Positions 21,036 to 31,270 of a stretch of 64,000 bases of DNA are shown here, in pieces. The notes beneath the pieces are model-generated. The model did no database searches. It saw nothing but the letters and a program-made list of their open reading frames with translations, and had not been told where the DNA came from. Origin of the DNA: Symbiodinium microadriaticum (lineage: Eukaryota > Sar > Dinophyceae > Suessiales > Symbiodiniaceae); assembly GCA_001939145.1 (NCBI GenBank), contig LSRX01000810.1:127577-191576 (forward strand), in the 5' to 3' direction. The translations under genes were made by a program, and so were the position numbers. How positions within the stretch are numbered: position 1 is the first letter of the stretch; every line of letters starts with the position of its first letter.

Positions 21036-21056
21036 ACCCTACACCTCTTTGTTCCG

Positions 21057-21400
21057 ACGTCCTCTGTGCCGCCTTTTTTGACGAAGGCTTTCAGCTCCGG
21101 CAAAGTCTCAAGGCCGCTCGCTGGGCAGTTCTTCAGGATTCCTTCCAGTGTTGAGCGACATTGCCGCCGACAGATGGCACGAGTCCTGCTGCCATGGCTG
21201 AGGACGTAGGTAGTCACATACCCACGCGCCTGCAACCTTTCCTCCTCCCATATGAAGAACCCCATCCTGCAGCTTAGACAGCTACGCATGGAAGTTGACA
21301 ACTGCCAAGCATGCTTGCAACGTGGTAGAATTTTAGGGTATGCTTCGGGTATGCTTCGGAGGTATGCTTCGGAGGTATGCTTCAGGGTGTGATTCGGGGT
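21057..21400 (-). CDS. Probable upstream exon of the 20.3-kb gene
   Basis: The minus-strand frame contains RSTLEGILKNCPASGLETLP and continues AFVKKGGTEDVGTK to a candidate site AAAGAG|GTGTAG at about 21056. Upstream of about 21330 the frame runs into GTATGCTTCGG repeats, so the left limit given is approximate. Unrecognised. Confidence 0.45.
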
Positions 21401-21412
21401 GGGCTTCGCCCA
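21330..21412 (+). repeat. (GTATGCTTCGG)n short tandem repeat
   Basis: Four to five degenerate copies of GGTATGCTTCGGA/G. A second cluster of the same unit is at 20098-20150, so the repeat brackets the gene at 20.3-21.3 kb. Confidence 0.8.
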
Positions 21413-21617
21413 GGGTCCAACATCCCTCCTATATAAAGCTTCGAGACCCTCATTTTTGGAAAGACCCATATATAGACATTGATAACCTCCTCTACTTCAC
21501 TACTTCATACGCCTTCCCGCAACAAAAATGCCAAGCTAGAGATCTGCAACAACCACCCGCCTGCGCCGCAATCAGAAGAGCCTCCCCCTGCCTGGCTCTC
21601 CAATTTATCCCCTAGCG

Positions 21618-21697
21618 CTCCAGTTATCTAAAAAATGGGCTACTCTGTTACATATTAGATGGTTAGTTACAACCTACTATGTAAGTAACTGGACCCT
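21618..21697. repeat. Short imperfect hairpin
   Basis: CCAGTTA at the left and TAACTGG at the right, with TGTTACATA / TATGTAAG inner matches. MITE-like, single copy seen. Confidence 0.45.
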
Positions 21698-21749
21698 CGG
21701 TTGTTGTAGGGTGCAGACGAATCCGTTTATGAGAAGAGGGTGGCTTTGA

Positions 21750-22720
21750 GCTCCTTTGCAAGGCTTCTGGAGTTTCATGGGCTCCATGGGGCTTTTAAAA
21801 GTTTATAAGGCTCATGAGGCTCAGCAGAGTGTCTCCGTAGGGATCTCGAACAAGAATGTCTCTCATTACTCATGGGCTCCATACTCCGGTAGAGTAAGCT
21901 TTGCAGCAACTGCAACAGCACAGAATGTGGAGCTGGCAGACAGCAGCATGCAAAACTCAAGCCACATCTCGAGAAAAGAGAGCTCAGACACGAAAAAAAC
22001 AACCCTTAGGCCTAGAGGCCTAGATAGGACTCGGGCAAAAATTCGTGGATTAAAGCGTTTGCAGATTGACATGACTCTGCAGTGTGGTATCTTTTGGCAA
22101 AGGTACTACAAATCAGGGTCTAAGTCGAAAAGATTTCGCGCATGTCGTGTGTGCCTGTGTGGTTCCAGCTAAGAGAAGCTCGTGTCCGGATCTAGGGTTC
22201 CTACTGTCGGGGCCTGAATAATTAGAGTAGGATTTTGGGCCCCTTAGCAGTAACAAGTCTTACACCCTCTTGACATTACCGATCGGTGACCTGGTTTGAG
22301 GGCCTTCTCTCTGCGACCGAGACAGAAACATCGGTGTCGTCAAGTACTGATCAGCAATGATCAGCAGCTGTGGGGGGGAGGGGTGTGATTGCCGAGCTCT
22401 ACGATGCAGCCAACTCCGCCGAAGCCGAGATTCCAACCCCAATGCCAAAGGCGGAGTCTGATCCTAGATGGCTCCACTAAGTCCATCCATGTAAGGATAC
22501 TGAAGCAGAAGCCTAACCCTAACACACAAGACTGAGCATGCCTAAAAACCCAAATTCGAAACACACAAGACTGAGCATGCCTGAACCCAAATCGAAACCC
22601 AAATCATTCAATACAGGGGCCTCAATAACTAGAATATGGTTTTGGCGTATATGATACTACAACTATTATAAGGAGCCCACAAAATAGTAGTGGTAATTAT
22701 GTAGGCCCCTATATCCCTGG
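21750..22720. other. No supported gene; family D elements at the right end
   Basis: A plus-strand frame (21756-22172) is open for 138 codons but I see no motif. Family D hairpin-like copies lie at about 22199-22255 and 22615-22715, and ACACACAAGACTGAGCATGC is duplicated at 22523 and 22562. Confidence 0.45.
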
Positions 22721-22724
22721 GGCT

Positions 22725-22803
22725 CCAAATAGCCCAAAGTAGGTCCTATTTATAGACTTTAGGCCCCAAAGTAGGTACCATTTGCATACTTGGAGCCCTT
22801 GGG
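22725..22803 (-). repeat. Hairpin element, family C (copy 2, inverted)
   Basis: Its reverse complement matches 6786-6874 almost base for base over about 75 bp (CCAAGTATGCAAATGGTACC and the inner arms), indicating recent mobility or conversion. Confidence 0.9.
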
Positions 22804-23089
22804 TATTAGCCTATATCAGCCAGAACGTCGGAACTGGAAAAGCTGGAATCCCAAAACCAAAGCACCAGGAGCAGAAGCCCTCGAAACCCAAAGTCCCTAA
22901 ACCCAAGAGCCCTGAACCCAAGCCCGAGCCCTAAACCCGGATAGCGACTCGACGATTATAATAAAACCCCAAACCCTAAGTCCTAAACCCCTTCTGGCGA
23001 CATTTTTTTAAAGCCCAAACTCAAACCCTAAACATCAATCCGAATCCTCTTTGACGAAACAACCTCCGAGAAACCTCTGGGTCCCAGAC

Positions 23090-23142
23090 CTGCGGCTGAA
23101 CTCGGCCACCCTTTGGCCGTAGAACTCCACCAGCGGCGGAGC
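23090..23142 (-). CDS. Exon of the split gene, copy 2
   Basis: TTTTGAAG precedes it and CGCAG|GTCTGG follows, both good splice sites. It reads APPLVEFYGQRVAEFSR. It resembles the copy 1 exon at 47209-47248 (AEVFAQRLRQRF) in position and pattern. Confidence 0.55.
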
Positions 23143-23165
23143 CTTCAAAAGTCGATCTTTCGGTG

Positions 23166-23243
23166 AAGTAGCTCCTTTTTGGGATTGCCTTATAGGATTC
23201 TAAATATGAACCACAAAAAGGAACTATTTAGGGGCCTATGGGT
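23166..23243. repeat. Hairpin element, family A (copy 2, 5'-truncated)
   Basis: Retains the inner arms and the right end TTAGGGGCCTATGGGT but lacks the left terminal ACCCATAGGCCCC. Confidence 0.8.
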
Positions 23244-23302
23244 AAAGACTCCTGGCAGGGGCCTACCATGAAGTGTGTCAGTGAAGCTGAAGCACGTAAT
23301 GC

Positions 23303-23402
23303 AAGGGCCTTAATATAATCATTAGGATAGGATTTTGAGGCCCGTTGTACTTTAATTGTAGTAAGGAACCCCCAAAATAGCGTTGGTAGTTATTTAGGTC
23401 CC
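23303..23402. repeat. Hairpin-like element, family D
   Basis: Starts GGGCCTTAATATAATCATTA and ends TAGTTATTTAGGTCCCTA, with the GTAAGGAACCCCCAAAATAG core shared with other copies. It is directly followed by a family A element. Confidence 0.65.
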
Positions 23403-23403
23403 T

Positions 23404-23495
23404 ACCCATAGGCCCCTAAGTAGTTCCTTTTTATGGTTTTTATTTAGAATCCTATAAGGTAATCCCAAAACGGAGCTACTTAGGGGCCTATGGGT
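23404..23495. repeat. Hairpin element, family A (copy 3)
   Basis: Complete copy, ACCCATAGGCCCCTAAGTAG to CTACTTAGGGGCCTATGGGT. Confidence 0.9.
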
Positions 23496-23826
23496 GCATT
23501 ATCTTCCCTGCTCCTGCCCTCTTTCTCTGAACCCTGAACCCTGAACGCACGGCAATCCCTGAAACCTTTGCACCTTGCACCCTTGAGCTCCACACCTCAT
23601 GCATCCAACGGCCGCGAAACCCGGAACCCCTGAACCCACGGTTTAGGGTTTAAAGGCTTTTACGGTAAGCAATCCTACAAGCCTAGAACTCATAACAGCG
23701 ACCAAGAACACAGGCAAAGCAAATCCACCAAAAACGCAACAGCGAACTCTAGCCTCGAATACACCCACACTAACACGAAAAATAAACAAACAGATCTCCG
23801 AAAATATCCGCCAACTCCGACAACAC

Positions 23827-23892
23827 CTGAAGAATCGGGGCCCAGGCAAAGCTGAAGTCCATCCGGCGGAAAGGCTGATTCTTCAGCCGCGC
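23827..23892 (-). CDS. Exon of the split gene, copy 2, frame ambiguous
   Basis: CGCCAG precedes it and TTCAG|GTGTTG follows. One frame reads ARLKNQPFRRMDFSFAWAPI; another reads AAEESAFPPDGLQLCLGPD. The second resembles the Y/F-P-P-x-G turn of the aldolase family and the copy 1 exon at 48999-49090. Both are open, so the frame is undecided. Confidence 0.5.
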
Positions 23893-24100
23893 CTGGCGTG
23901 TAGGGTCTCGGATTTAGGGCCCCTATAAACCCTCCAACCCCCAAAACCCTAAACGGCCCGAAACCCCTAATTTCGGATTTGGGGGCCTTATGGGGGGTTT
24001 GGGGTTGCGGATCTTTGAGCTTTCGCTTTGGAGTGGACGTCCCGTTGCGAGGTGCGGTTCCTCGCGGGGGCAAGTCTCCAAACTTCAGGTTTAGGGGTTT

Positions 24101-24190
24101 CCCATAGGCCCCTAAGTAGTTCCTTTTGGGGATTACCTTATAGGACAAAGCAAAAAAACCAGAAAAAGGAACTGCTTAGGGGCCTATGGG
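24101..24190. repeat. Hairpin element, family A (copy 4)
   Basis: CCCATAGGCCCCTAAGTAG to GGGGCCTATGGG, ending exactly at a run of N. Confidence 0.9.
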
Positions 24191-24234
24191 NNNNNNNNNN
24201 NNNNNNNNNNNNNNNNNNNNNNNNNNNNNNNNNN
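24191..24234. other. Assembly gap (N run)
   Basis: A run of N between a family A hairpin and a CCCTATAAA/CCCTAAA array. Confidence 1.
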
Positions 24235-24357
24235 CCCTAAACCCTATAAACCCTATAAACCCTATAAACCCTATAAACCCTATAAACCCTATAAACCCTA
24301 ACCCCTATAAACCCTAAACCCTAAACCCCGAAACCCCTAAACCCCTAAACCCTAAAC
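24235..24357. repeat. Interstitial telomere-like array (CCCTATAAA/CCCTAAA)
   Basis: About twelve heptamer or nonamer units next to the exon at 24358-24430. Confidence 0.95.
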
Positions 24358-24430
24358 CCACGGGCTTTTGAGCAGACGAGGGGCTTCCCGAACCAGGGTC
24401 TGGTTCGGCTCCGTCGGGAGGGTGCGGGTA
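24358..24430 (-). CDS. Exon, copy 2: 'KYPxPPDG' turn
   Basis: CCCAAG precedes it and GTGG|GTTTAG follows, so the telomere-like repeat supplies the 5' splice site. It reads YPHPPDGAEPDPGSG and continues open to the junction (24 codons plus one base). It resembles the (R/K)YPPxG segment of HpcH/HpaI aldolases. CCCTAAA lies to the left, and AAGGGTTTAGGG to the right at 24450. Confidence 0.55.
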
Positions 24431-24490
24431 CTTGGGAGTTCCGGAACATAAAGGGTTTAGGGTTTAGGGTGCTGTGAGCTTTCATGGGTT

Positions 24491-24586
24491 ACCCATAGGC
24501 TCCAAAGTAGTTCCGTTCTTTTTGAGGTTACCTTATAGGATCCTCAGTATGAACCACAAAAGGGAACTATCATGGAGCCTATGGGT
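24491..24586. repeat. Hairpin element, family A (copy 5)
   Basis: ACCCATAGGCTCCAAAGTAG to GGAGCCTATGGGT; arms diverged from the other copies but compensating changes (CTCC/GGAG) keep them paired. Confidence 0.85.
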
Positions 24587-24599
24587 AAAGGGAAGACGA

Positions 24600-25690
24600 T
24601 CCAGGGGGCATACTGCCTCTTGAAGTTAGAACCTAAGGTTGCTCCCTATAAGTACCCTCAAAGGGTCCCTCGAATCCCCCGAAAAGGCCTAAGGGCCCAT
24701 GTTCGGGGCCCATACTTCTAACCTTTGTTACAACCTGTCACCCAGCATTGCTGGAAGTCTGTCCCCAAAGCCTCCCCAAAACAACTCTGGCCTCGGTTGC
24801 GTGGCTGTCCTCTCGAAGATTCCTGCCAAGATGGGCTGTGTGGGGGGATTAGGGCCTAGGCGTTGGGAGTTCATGGCCCTATCGGCTTTAGACGTCGGAG
24901 CTTGTTCAGACGTAGGGTTTGGGCTTAGCCTAGCTTAAGGCTTCGGGCTTCCAAGGTTTGCGGCTGATGTACCTAGACCCTCAGTTGCACCTTTCTGTTG
25001 CCGACCTTGCTGTTTATGTCTAGGATCCCAACCCTAACTTCGAGGCAGCACCAGTTTGGTCTCCTTTCAATCTGGAGCTTACTAACGCAAAACAAACCAC
25101 TGGTCGAAAACTGCCTAGACGAGGAACCACATCGGAAGGGGGCCTTAATGATTGGAATCGGCTTTTGGAGGCTCAACCGTCACAAGTGTGAGCCTAAAAT
25201 TGCGAGCATCCTGGCTAAAAACCAACCGGAACACCGTTCTACCGCAACAAAAGCCATGTGTCTCGGCCGACAAAACTGTCCTGCTTCCTGCAGATGAAAC
25301 GGACCCTTCCTGTGTATCTTCGCAACTGAAGGGGGATCCCTCACTTCCTAGTGGCATGACAGGAGTTCTTAAGTTTCCTTGTCGGGAGATACAGGAGCTC
25401 GCTTAAAGTCTCATTCAATGGGGGATGGCTGAGCTTTCGCGCGTACCGTCAGGAGCAGAGGATCTCTTGATTCTTGCCCGGGGATGCTTGTCCTATAGAT
25501 CACTGAAACGCTTCGACTTCAGATGAAGAACTACCTCGCCTATGTTTGTATCGATAATACACTAATGCACGCACTTGATTGGATAATGGGAAAGTGAAGC
25601 GGGATAGTTCATTAGCAATCACCAGATTCCGCCTGACGTAATTATAGCAGATTCATGTTGCCTTATACAAATGTTAGAAAGTCAACAAGA
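24600..25690. other. Unique sequence, coding status unresolved
   Basis: 25.05-25.41 kb is GC-richer and open on both strands for 70-100 codons (plus: 25152-25406; minus: 25145-25357). I cannot choose between them or identify either. Confidence 0.35.
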
Positions 25691-25699
25691 TCATATGTG

Positions 25700-25955
25700 T
25701 AAGTGTGTGTGTATATATATATAGACATGTACATACATACTTACACATATACGGGCATCTACAAGTACCTATGCACAAATGTTATGATTACAATGGTTAC
25801 TGTCGGCAGTCAGCACATGTAGCTGCAAGGCAAAGGTAAGGTCCGTCTTTTTTTTAATGTGTTTGTCTGAAAGTATGTATGTCTGATATATATATATATA
25901 TATGTGTGTGTGTATGTATACGTGTATATATATATGTAATGTACACACACACACA
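25700..25955. repeat. TA/GT/AC microsatellites
   Basis: Several TATATA and GTGTGT/ACACAC runs. Confidence 0.9.
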
Positions 25956-26279
25956 TCATTCCCGTAATTGAACCTTGAAAACCTAGACCTGGAAGATTAC
26001 AGTTCTCGTGTTCTGACTGATCCTAGCTCCGGCGCCCTGCCTTTGCTCTCTGATATCCTCGGTGAAATTTCTGGTCAGTTGACATTTATGAAACTTTATG
26101 GCCAGGACCACGAGAAACAAAAACAAAACACTAAAACATAAACACGCTACCAGATAAGGTTCCGCAAAGGTGATATGGGGTTCTCGATGCGTGTCACAAG
26201 GCCAAAGGGTTTAGGCTTCCAGGGCTTGCGTCGGATAGTACGTGCAACGTCCCGATCCCCGGCGTCCCCGAAGCCACTA

Positions 26280-26340
26280 AACCACCCCTAAACCCTAAAC
26301 CCTGAACCCTCAACCCTCCCTAAGCCCTAAAGCGCCTGAC
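26280..26340. repeat. Interstitial CCCTAAA-like cluster
   Basis: Several CCCTAAACCCTGAACCC units. Confidence 0.85.
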
Positions 26341-26459
26341 CCTAAAGCCCAGTGTCCTGGAAGGGTAGAGGCACAACTCCACCAAAGCATGTGCCTCCTG
26401 TGGGCGGCAATGGACAAGCTGCCAGGTCGAAGCGGCTAATGCTGGGGCCCTCATCATCA

Positions 26460-26605
26460 AGTATAATAGATCTAGATATAGATATTATATGGATATAGAT
26501 ATGGATGTAGATATGGATATAGATATGGATATAGATATGGATATAGATATAGATACAGGTGTATGTATGTGTGTGCATATATATATATATATACACACAA
26601 GACAT
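26460..26605. repeat. (GATATA)n / TA microsatellite
   Basis: ATAGATATGG hexamer-like units then TA repeats. Confidence 0.95.
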
Positions 26606-26941
26606 TGTGTTTTGGTGCTGTATATTCGTACCGTATATTGTTGCATTGCAATAATTATCAGTATGAGTATATGCCTTCAGCACCTATAGACCCTAAATCC
26701 TTAAAACAAAAATCAGTATAACCTGAAACTTGAACCCCTTACAAGCGTGCACCCTTAAACCCTTCAAGCCTGAATACTCAATCCTAACTCCACAAACCCC
26801 AATCCGTTAACTTAAACCTCAAGACCTGACAAACCCTTAAACCCCCCAACTTACTAAATGGTTAAGAAGCCCTTAAGCCCCAAACGTCGGCACTCTTAAG
26901 CACGAAGTCCTGAAACCTTGAATCCCCCCCCCAAATTGCGC

Positions 26942-26973
26942 CTCTGCTGATTCGACTCCGGGAAGGATAATCC
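26942..26973 (-). CDS. Exon, copy 2: 'IILPGVESAE'
   Basis: GTCGCAG precedes it and GAG|GCGCAA (GC 5' splice site) follows. With the G carried over from 27997 it reads G-IILPGVESAE. It aligns with LILPMTETAEQ of copy 1 (49921-49990), which is also followed by a GC site (CAG|GCGCAT). Phase joins exactly to the preceding exon. At 32 nt it is one of the smallest exons here. Confidence 0.65.
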
Positions 26974-27990
26974 CTGCGACGGCTCTGATAGCTGGAGCTT
27001 CGGATGCTTAGCGTTTAGCGCCTTAGGGCTTTAAGGCTTTATGCCCTTACTCTCCAAGGACTCATATTTTGAGGCTTTCCGGCCCAAAGACCCTATCATA
27101 CAAGGCTTCTGGGCTATTTTGATGCTAGGGGTTCGGGCTTGGGGATGGGGGGCTGTGGGAGTCTGGGGGATCGGTGTCTGAAGCTCTCTGGGCTCTGCAA
27201 AGGGCCTTCGGATATGATGAGGGCTCATGGTTTGGGGTTTAAACCTAAACCCTAAACCTCTAAACTCTAATTAGGGGTTGAAGGCTTCTTCCTAAGAGGC
27301 TCTCCTGCTCATACTTTGCAACCTACTTACAGGGTCCCCTAAGCACGGATTGCAGAGGGGCTTTTGCTGTTTGGGGTTGAGATGTTTTCCTCTGGGCGGG
27401 AATGTCAATGTAGGGAATGAGTCCTGAAGCCCTATAAACCCTAAACTTTACACCCTGAATCTTGCCGGTTCAGAGTCCGTGGCGACTCTAGGCTTCGCGG
27501 TTTACGGCTGGGCTCAATAACGATTATAGGGTTGCAGGTTTACTTAATTCCAACTCAGACCTTTGAGGGTTCAGGCTGAGGGTTTGGTTTAACTTCAAGC
27601 TTTGAGACGAGGCTGCGCATTGCCAAAATCAGAAACCCTACGGCTTCGGCTTGAGGGTGTCGGGTTGAGGCTTTAAAGGTCTTTACCATGGGGGAGCTAC
27701 AGGTCAACCTGCGGGATGATATTGGGATCTAATACACCCCAAAACTAAAGGAACCAGATCCTGACGTAATGAGTCTGCGCTGGCAGGCTGTTACATAACA
27801 ATCTGAATCACTTCTTCCCAGTTCTCGTGCCGTAAGCTACACCCAAACCCCTTAAGCATGAATTAGAACGTGTCTCTACCCCTGTGTTATATCTAATCAC
27901 CCTTAAACAGGCCCCTCAAAGCGAACCTTGAACCCTCATAAAAGCCTCGATGTTACGTCTAACCCTAAACCCTAAAACCATCGTTTCGCC
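26974..27990. other. Intron of the split gene
   Basis: No gene seen. Degenerate TTTAGGG and CCCTAAA motifs occur throughout, for example 27230-27270 and 27430-27460. Confidence 0.5.
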
Positions 27991-27996
27991 CGGCGC

Positions 27997-28037
27997 CTTC
28001 CACGCCGACCTGCAGCGCTCTCCGCAGGTGCGCCTGG
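27997..28037 (-). CDS. Exon, copy 2: 'RRALQVGVE'
   Basis: ATTGAG precedes it and GAAG|GCGCCG (GC 5' splice site) follows. With flanking partial codons it reads R-QAHLRRALQVGVE-G. It matches YLRRALQLGFEG of copy 1. Copy 1 has no intron at this point, so this intron was gained in copy 2 or lost in copy 1. Confidence 0.65.
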
Positions 28038-28329
28038 CTCAATGCCTGGGCGAAAAGTGATGATATGGGGATCATTTTCGGGTTCCTCAAACGGATCTAG
28101 AAGAGCTTATAGAGGGTTTCTATAAGGTAGGATATAAGGGCGACACCCTATAAGAAAGGACCTTAGAAGGGACCCTAAAGTTTAGAGAACTGCCATTTCG
28201 GGAGTCCTTGCAGGCTATGATGGGGGGTTCTATCAGCCTAAGTAACTAGAACTTTAATACGGCACGTGCATTTGTAATTAATTAGGATCCTTAGCAAACG
28301 ACTAAATTCTCTGTGCTGAGTTGCTGGTC

Positions 28330-28720
28330 GTTCTTTCTTTCTTACTTCATTCGTTTTGGGTCGTTTTCTCTTTATGCCTTCCTGACGCTTTTTAGTTCTG
28401 TCTTTGTTGTGTTCTTTCTCTCTGCGCTGAATTGCTGTCCGTTTCACTCTTCAGTTCTTTCTACATTTATTTGTTTATGTTGTCTTTCTTTCGATGTGTT
28501 ATCTTTGCTTGTTTACTTGCTTGCTTGCTTCGTTTACTGTTCTTTTTGTTTTGTCTTTGCTACGTTATCCAACTAATTCGCTCTGTCTTTCTTTGCCTGA
28601 ATTGCTGTCCTTCTTTCTGTCGTTGTTTGTTATTGTTCCTGTATTTCTTCATTTATCTATTTATTCCTTTGCTTCTTTCGTTCATTGTTTCTTCCCGTCC
28701 TTCTTTCTAGTTTTTGCTTG
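28330..28720. other. Pyrimidine-rich CTTT/GTTTT low-complexity stretch
   Basis: T-rich sequence with TTCTTTC and CTTTG motifs. The plus-strand frames are Phe/Cys/Leu-rich artefacts of composition. A long polypyrimidine tract lies on the plus strand, but the adjacent gene is on the minus strand. Confidence 0.7.
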
Positions 28721-29259
28721 GAGCATTTTGTTGGATCCCTGGGACAGGTGTCTATGCTTTGTGTTGTTACGCGGTCTTTTGCCTTGTATTCTGCTTATAA
28801 AATAGGAACCGTTTTCTGATCTCCTATATAAATAGTTTTTTACCCCCCCCCTATGCCTTGCGGTGCAAGGTGGGTTCAACGCTTTATCGCTGTATGGTGC
28901 GGGCGCAACTACGGTTCATGGTTCATGGTTTAAGGGCGGGTTTGGCGCTGCAGGGTTCTGGATTCAGGGAGTGGGTTCAGGTTGGGTTTAACGCTTTAGG
29001 ACAAGGGTTGCAATTACGGTTTATCTTGGGCTTATAGAGGGTTCAGGATGGGTTTAGGATTACGGTTTGGGGATTTAGCGCTTGAGCTTGAGTCATGAGG
29101 TTAACCGATTTCATCGGGCATTAGCTATGAGAACTACAGATCAACGCCAGTGCGCGCAGAGGCACAAAGTGTGAACCCTCACTCTCACCCCTGAAACATC
29201 TGCGCGCTAGCCCTGCCGACGAGAACGCCTCGGAGGATCGTTTCTGTGCCTGTCTGCCC

Positions 29260-29925
29260 CTAGCGTAGGTCCACAGAGGCCGCGGCGCCGGTCTTCGTCA
29301 TGACGAAGATCGCATAGGTCGCCACGCGGAGGACCAGGATTAAGACCAGCAGCGGCCACGGCGAAGTCAACTAACCAGGCACCTGTCGCTTGACCCAGCG
29401 AGGGTCGGAAGTCAATTCCTGCACCTCCAGGCCCCAGAAACTCAAGGCTGTGCTGGTGCATAGCCCAGTTTCTGGCTCCGCCACTCTTAAATGAGGGTAT
29501 ATCATGTCAAGCATGCTGAGATCCTGATCTAGCAGCCGCGCCGAAAGAATAAGCATCTCATGCTGCCATGGGCATGGGACAGCTTGGTAGACAAGAATGC
29601 TGCCAGCGATCTCGCCACCGGATATTGGGCGCCGCGGGGTGCTTCTGCCCCAAAAAATGTGTGACTTGCCACTTCTAGGGCTGAGGCTTTGCATGTAAGG
29701 GTCTGTTTTAACATTCCAAGATCCGAAGGACGTATTGCACACCTGATAATAAGAGGCAGGAAACAATTCTTCATGGCTTGGGCTGACAGCATAACAGACC
29801 GGAAACAAAAGACACCCCATGAGCCACGTGTCACGCGATGATGATGGGGCAAGCCAAAACATCTGAATAGAGTGATGATCAAGGCAAATAGTGTTGTTGG
29901 CTCCAACTGTGCCCCCCCCAATTGT
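29260..29925 (-). CDS. Nested exon or broken gene: extracellular-like domain, in-frame TAG, then a membrane tail
   Basis: From about 29925 the frame runs through an ATG (29860-29862) and a hydrophobic stretch (MGCLLFPVCYAV), then a protein-like segment of about 140 codons to a TAG at 29371-29373. In the same frame beyond the TAG it continues PWPLLVLILVLRVATYAIF, a convincing membrane segment, and a short tail ending at TAG 29260-29262. Either one nonsense codon separates the two parts (pseudogene or readthrough), or CGACAG|GTGCCT before the TAG is a 5' splice site and the tail is coincidental. It lies within the presumed intron between 30106 and 28037. Unrecognised. Confidence 0.5.
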
Positions 29926-30105
29926 TTATAGCCTACCTACTTGGTAAGTCCCATGATCCCGCATATCTCGCCAAGTACCCTACAGTGTCCTACAGGTCGT
30001 TGGGTTCGACCCGCTCATCCAAAGCCGCAAGATCTAAGCAGCCAAACTTACGCACCGTCTAAGCCCTAAGCCCCCAACACATGCCCTGAAGGATCTTGAA
30101 AGTAC

Positions 30106-30184
30106 CGATCAAGGCCAGCGACTGGCACGCGCATGAGCGAGTGCGCGCCGGCACGCGCCGCGGCATGGACAAGCGCCACTGCTC
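30106..30184 (-). CDS. Exon, copy 2: 'LMRVP' strand
   Basis: CCCAG precedes it and CG|GTACTT follows. In the phase left by 31271 it reads AVALVHAAARAGAHSLMRVP then VAGLD (25 codons, two bases over). A helix followed by [VM]-R-V-P matches the substrate-arginine strand of HpcH/HpaI aldolases. A plus-strand frame also exists here, but phase agreement on both sides favours the minus strand. Confidence 0.6.
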
Positions 30185-30224
30185 CTGGGATGAGGTGTCA
30201 GGGGCTTCTATATCTGCATATGGT

Positions 30225-30509
30225 TTAAGGTTCATGGGGCTTGGAAGGGTGCATCACCACTCCCACGGCATGCAGCTTCAGCTGGGCCAAATCGGCCCAT
30301 AGCCATTGCTGGCAATGGCAGCTTCTGAACCGAAGGCCGAGGATGAATTCCTCCGAAAATCGGGGCCGAGCAGCCATGTTCGGCCCTGGCCGCTCGAACA
30401 TGCTCGAATCAGTTGCTCCAACGGACTCTTGGCGCGCCGTGAAGGCTCGTGAAAGGGCTGATCCGCAATGATGGCTACTATAGGGTTCTAGTGCACGAGC
30501 TCCAAACAA
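30225..30509 (-). CDS. Open frame of 94 codons, unrecognised
   Basis: The minus-strand frame contains PRFSEEFILGLRFRSCHCQQ and looks moderately protein-like, but a plus-strand frame overlaps it. No splice context stands out. It is possibly part of a nested gene or part of the intron. Confidence 0.25.
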   Translation of the reverse strand: MFGARALEPYSSHHCGSALSRAFTARQESVGATDSSMFERPGPNMAARPRFSEEFILGLRFRSCHCQQWLWADLAQLKLHAVGVVMHPSKPHEP

Positions 30510-31098
30510 GATTGCGAGAAGGGTTCCCGTAGGAATTACAAAACCAGGCTATTGTCAGCCTGACTACAAGGGTGGAGGTTCAGAAGGCACTTTTCAGGCC
30601 AATGACAAGTCCTAAACCCAAAAGATGGTTTGGAATCAAGGATTTAACTGCTCAGCATCCAGTGGATAGGCCCGGTAGGATCTCTAAGTCTATACGCTTC
30701 AGCCGCTGAGCGTCTGGGATCTATATCCGAGGCTTCCACCAACCCCAAAATGGCTCTGCTGGGATTCTTGCGTTACACCACTCACTGCCTGCTTGTTCGA
30801 TTCTAGAGCGGCCATTCTGGGCTCTTACCATGAAGTTGTATGTAGAGGCCCTAGTCAACTAGGCAGGAACACCCAAGGAATATTACTCTTGTTGTGAATC
30901 CTCAAACCCAAACCCTAAACCCTACACCCTAAACCAAAAAAAAACCTAAACCTAAACCCTTCAGTGAAGGCCCATGGCCCAGAGTTTGGGTGAAGGCCCA
31001 CGGCCCTACGAGTGCACACGCCTCTGCAGCTTGGGCCTCCTGACGCTTGTAGCTTTCAAGGGGGCTTACGACTACGACCTCAGAGCTGCTAAGGCTTT

Positions 31099-31194
31099 AC
31101 CCATAGGCCCCGAAGTAGTTCCTGTTTAATTATGGTTTATATTCAGAATCCTATAAGGTAATCCCAACAAGGAGCTACTTAGGGGCCTATGGGT
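31099..31194. repeat. Hairpin element, family A (copy 6)
   Basis: ACCCATAGGCCCCGAAGTAG to CTACTTAGGGGCCTATGGGT. Confidence 0.9.
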
Positions 31195-31270
31195 AGGTCC
31201 CACAGATTCTGGGAGTTTTCTGGCCAGCGGGGTTTTCTGAAGCCCGGACTCCGACAAAACGAATCTGAAC

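Noticed and set aside
28313..28805. Three overlapping Phe/Cys/Leu-rich frames on the plus strand
   Set aside because: They follow a pyrimidine-rich composition bias in all three frames; no single frame stands out.
30096..30302. Plus-strand frame reading KASDWHAHERVRAGTRRGMD
   Set aside because: Attractive, but the minus strand of the same segment has acceptor and donor sites that close in phase with 31271 and carries the LMRVP motif, so the plus frame is probably the shadow.
30721..30760. Second spliced-leader match (CCAAAATGGCT at 30746-30756)
   Set aside because: Only 11 bases match, expected by chance at this window size at a few per cent, and no intact gene follows.
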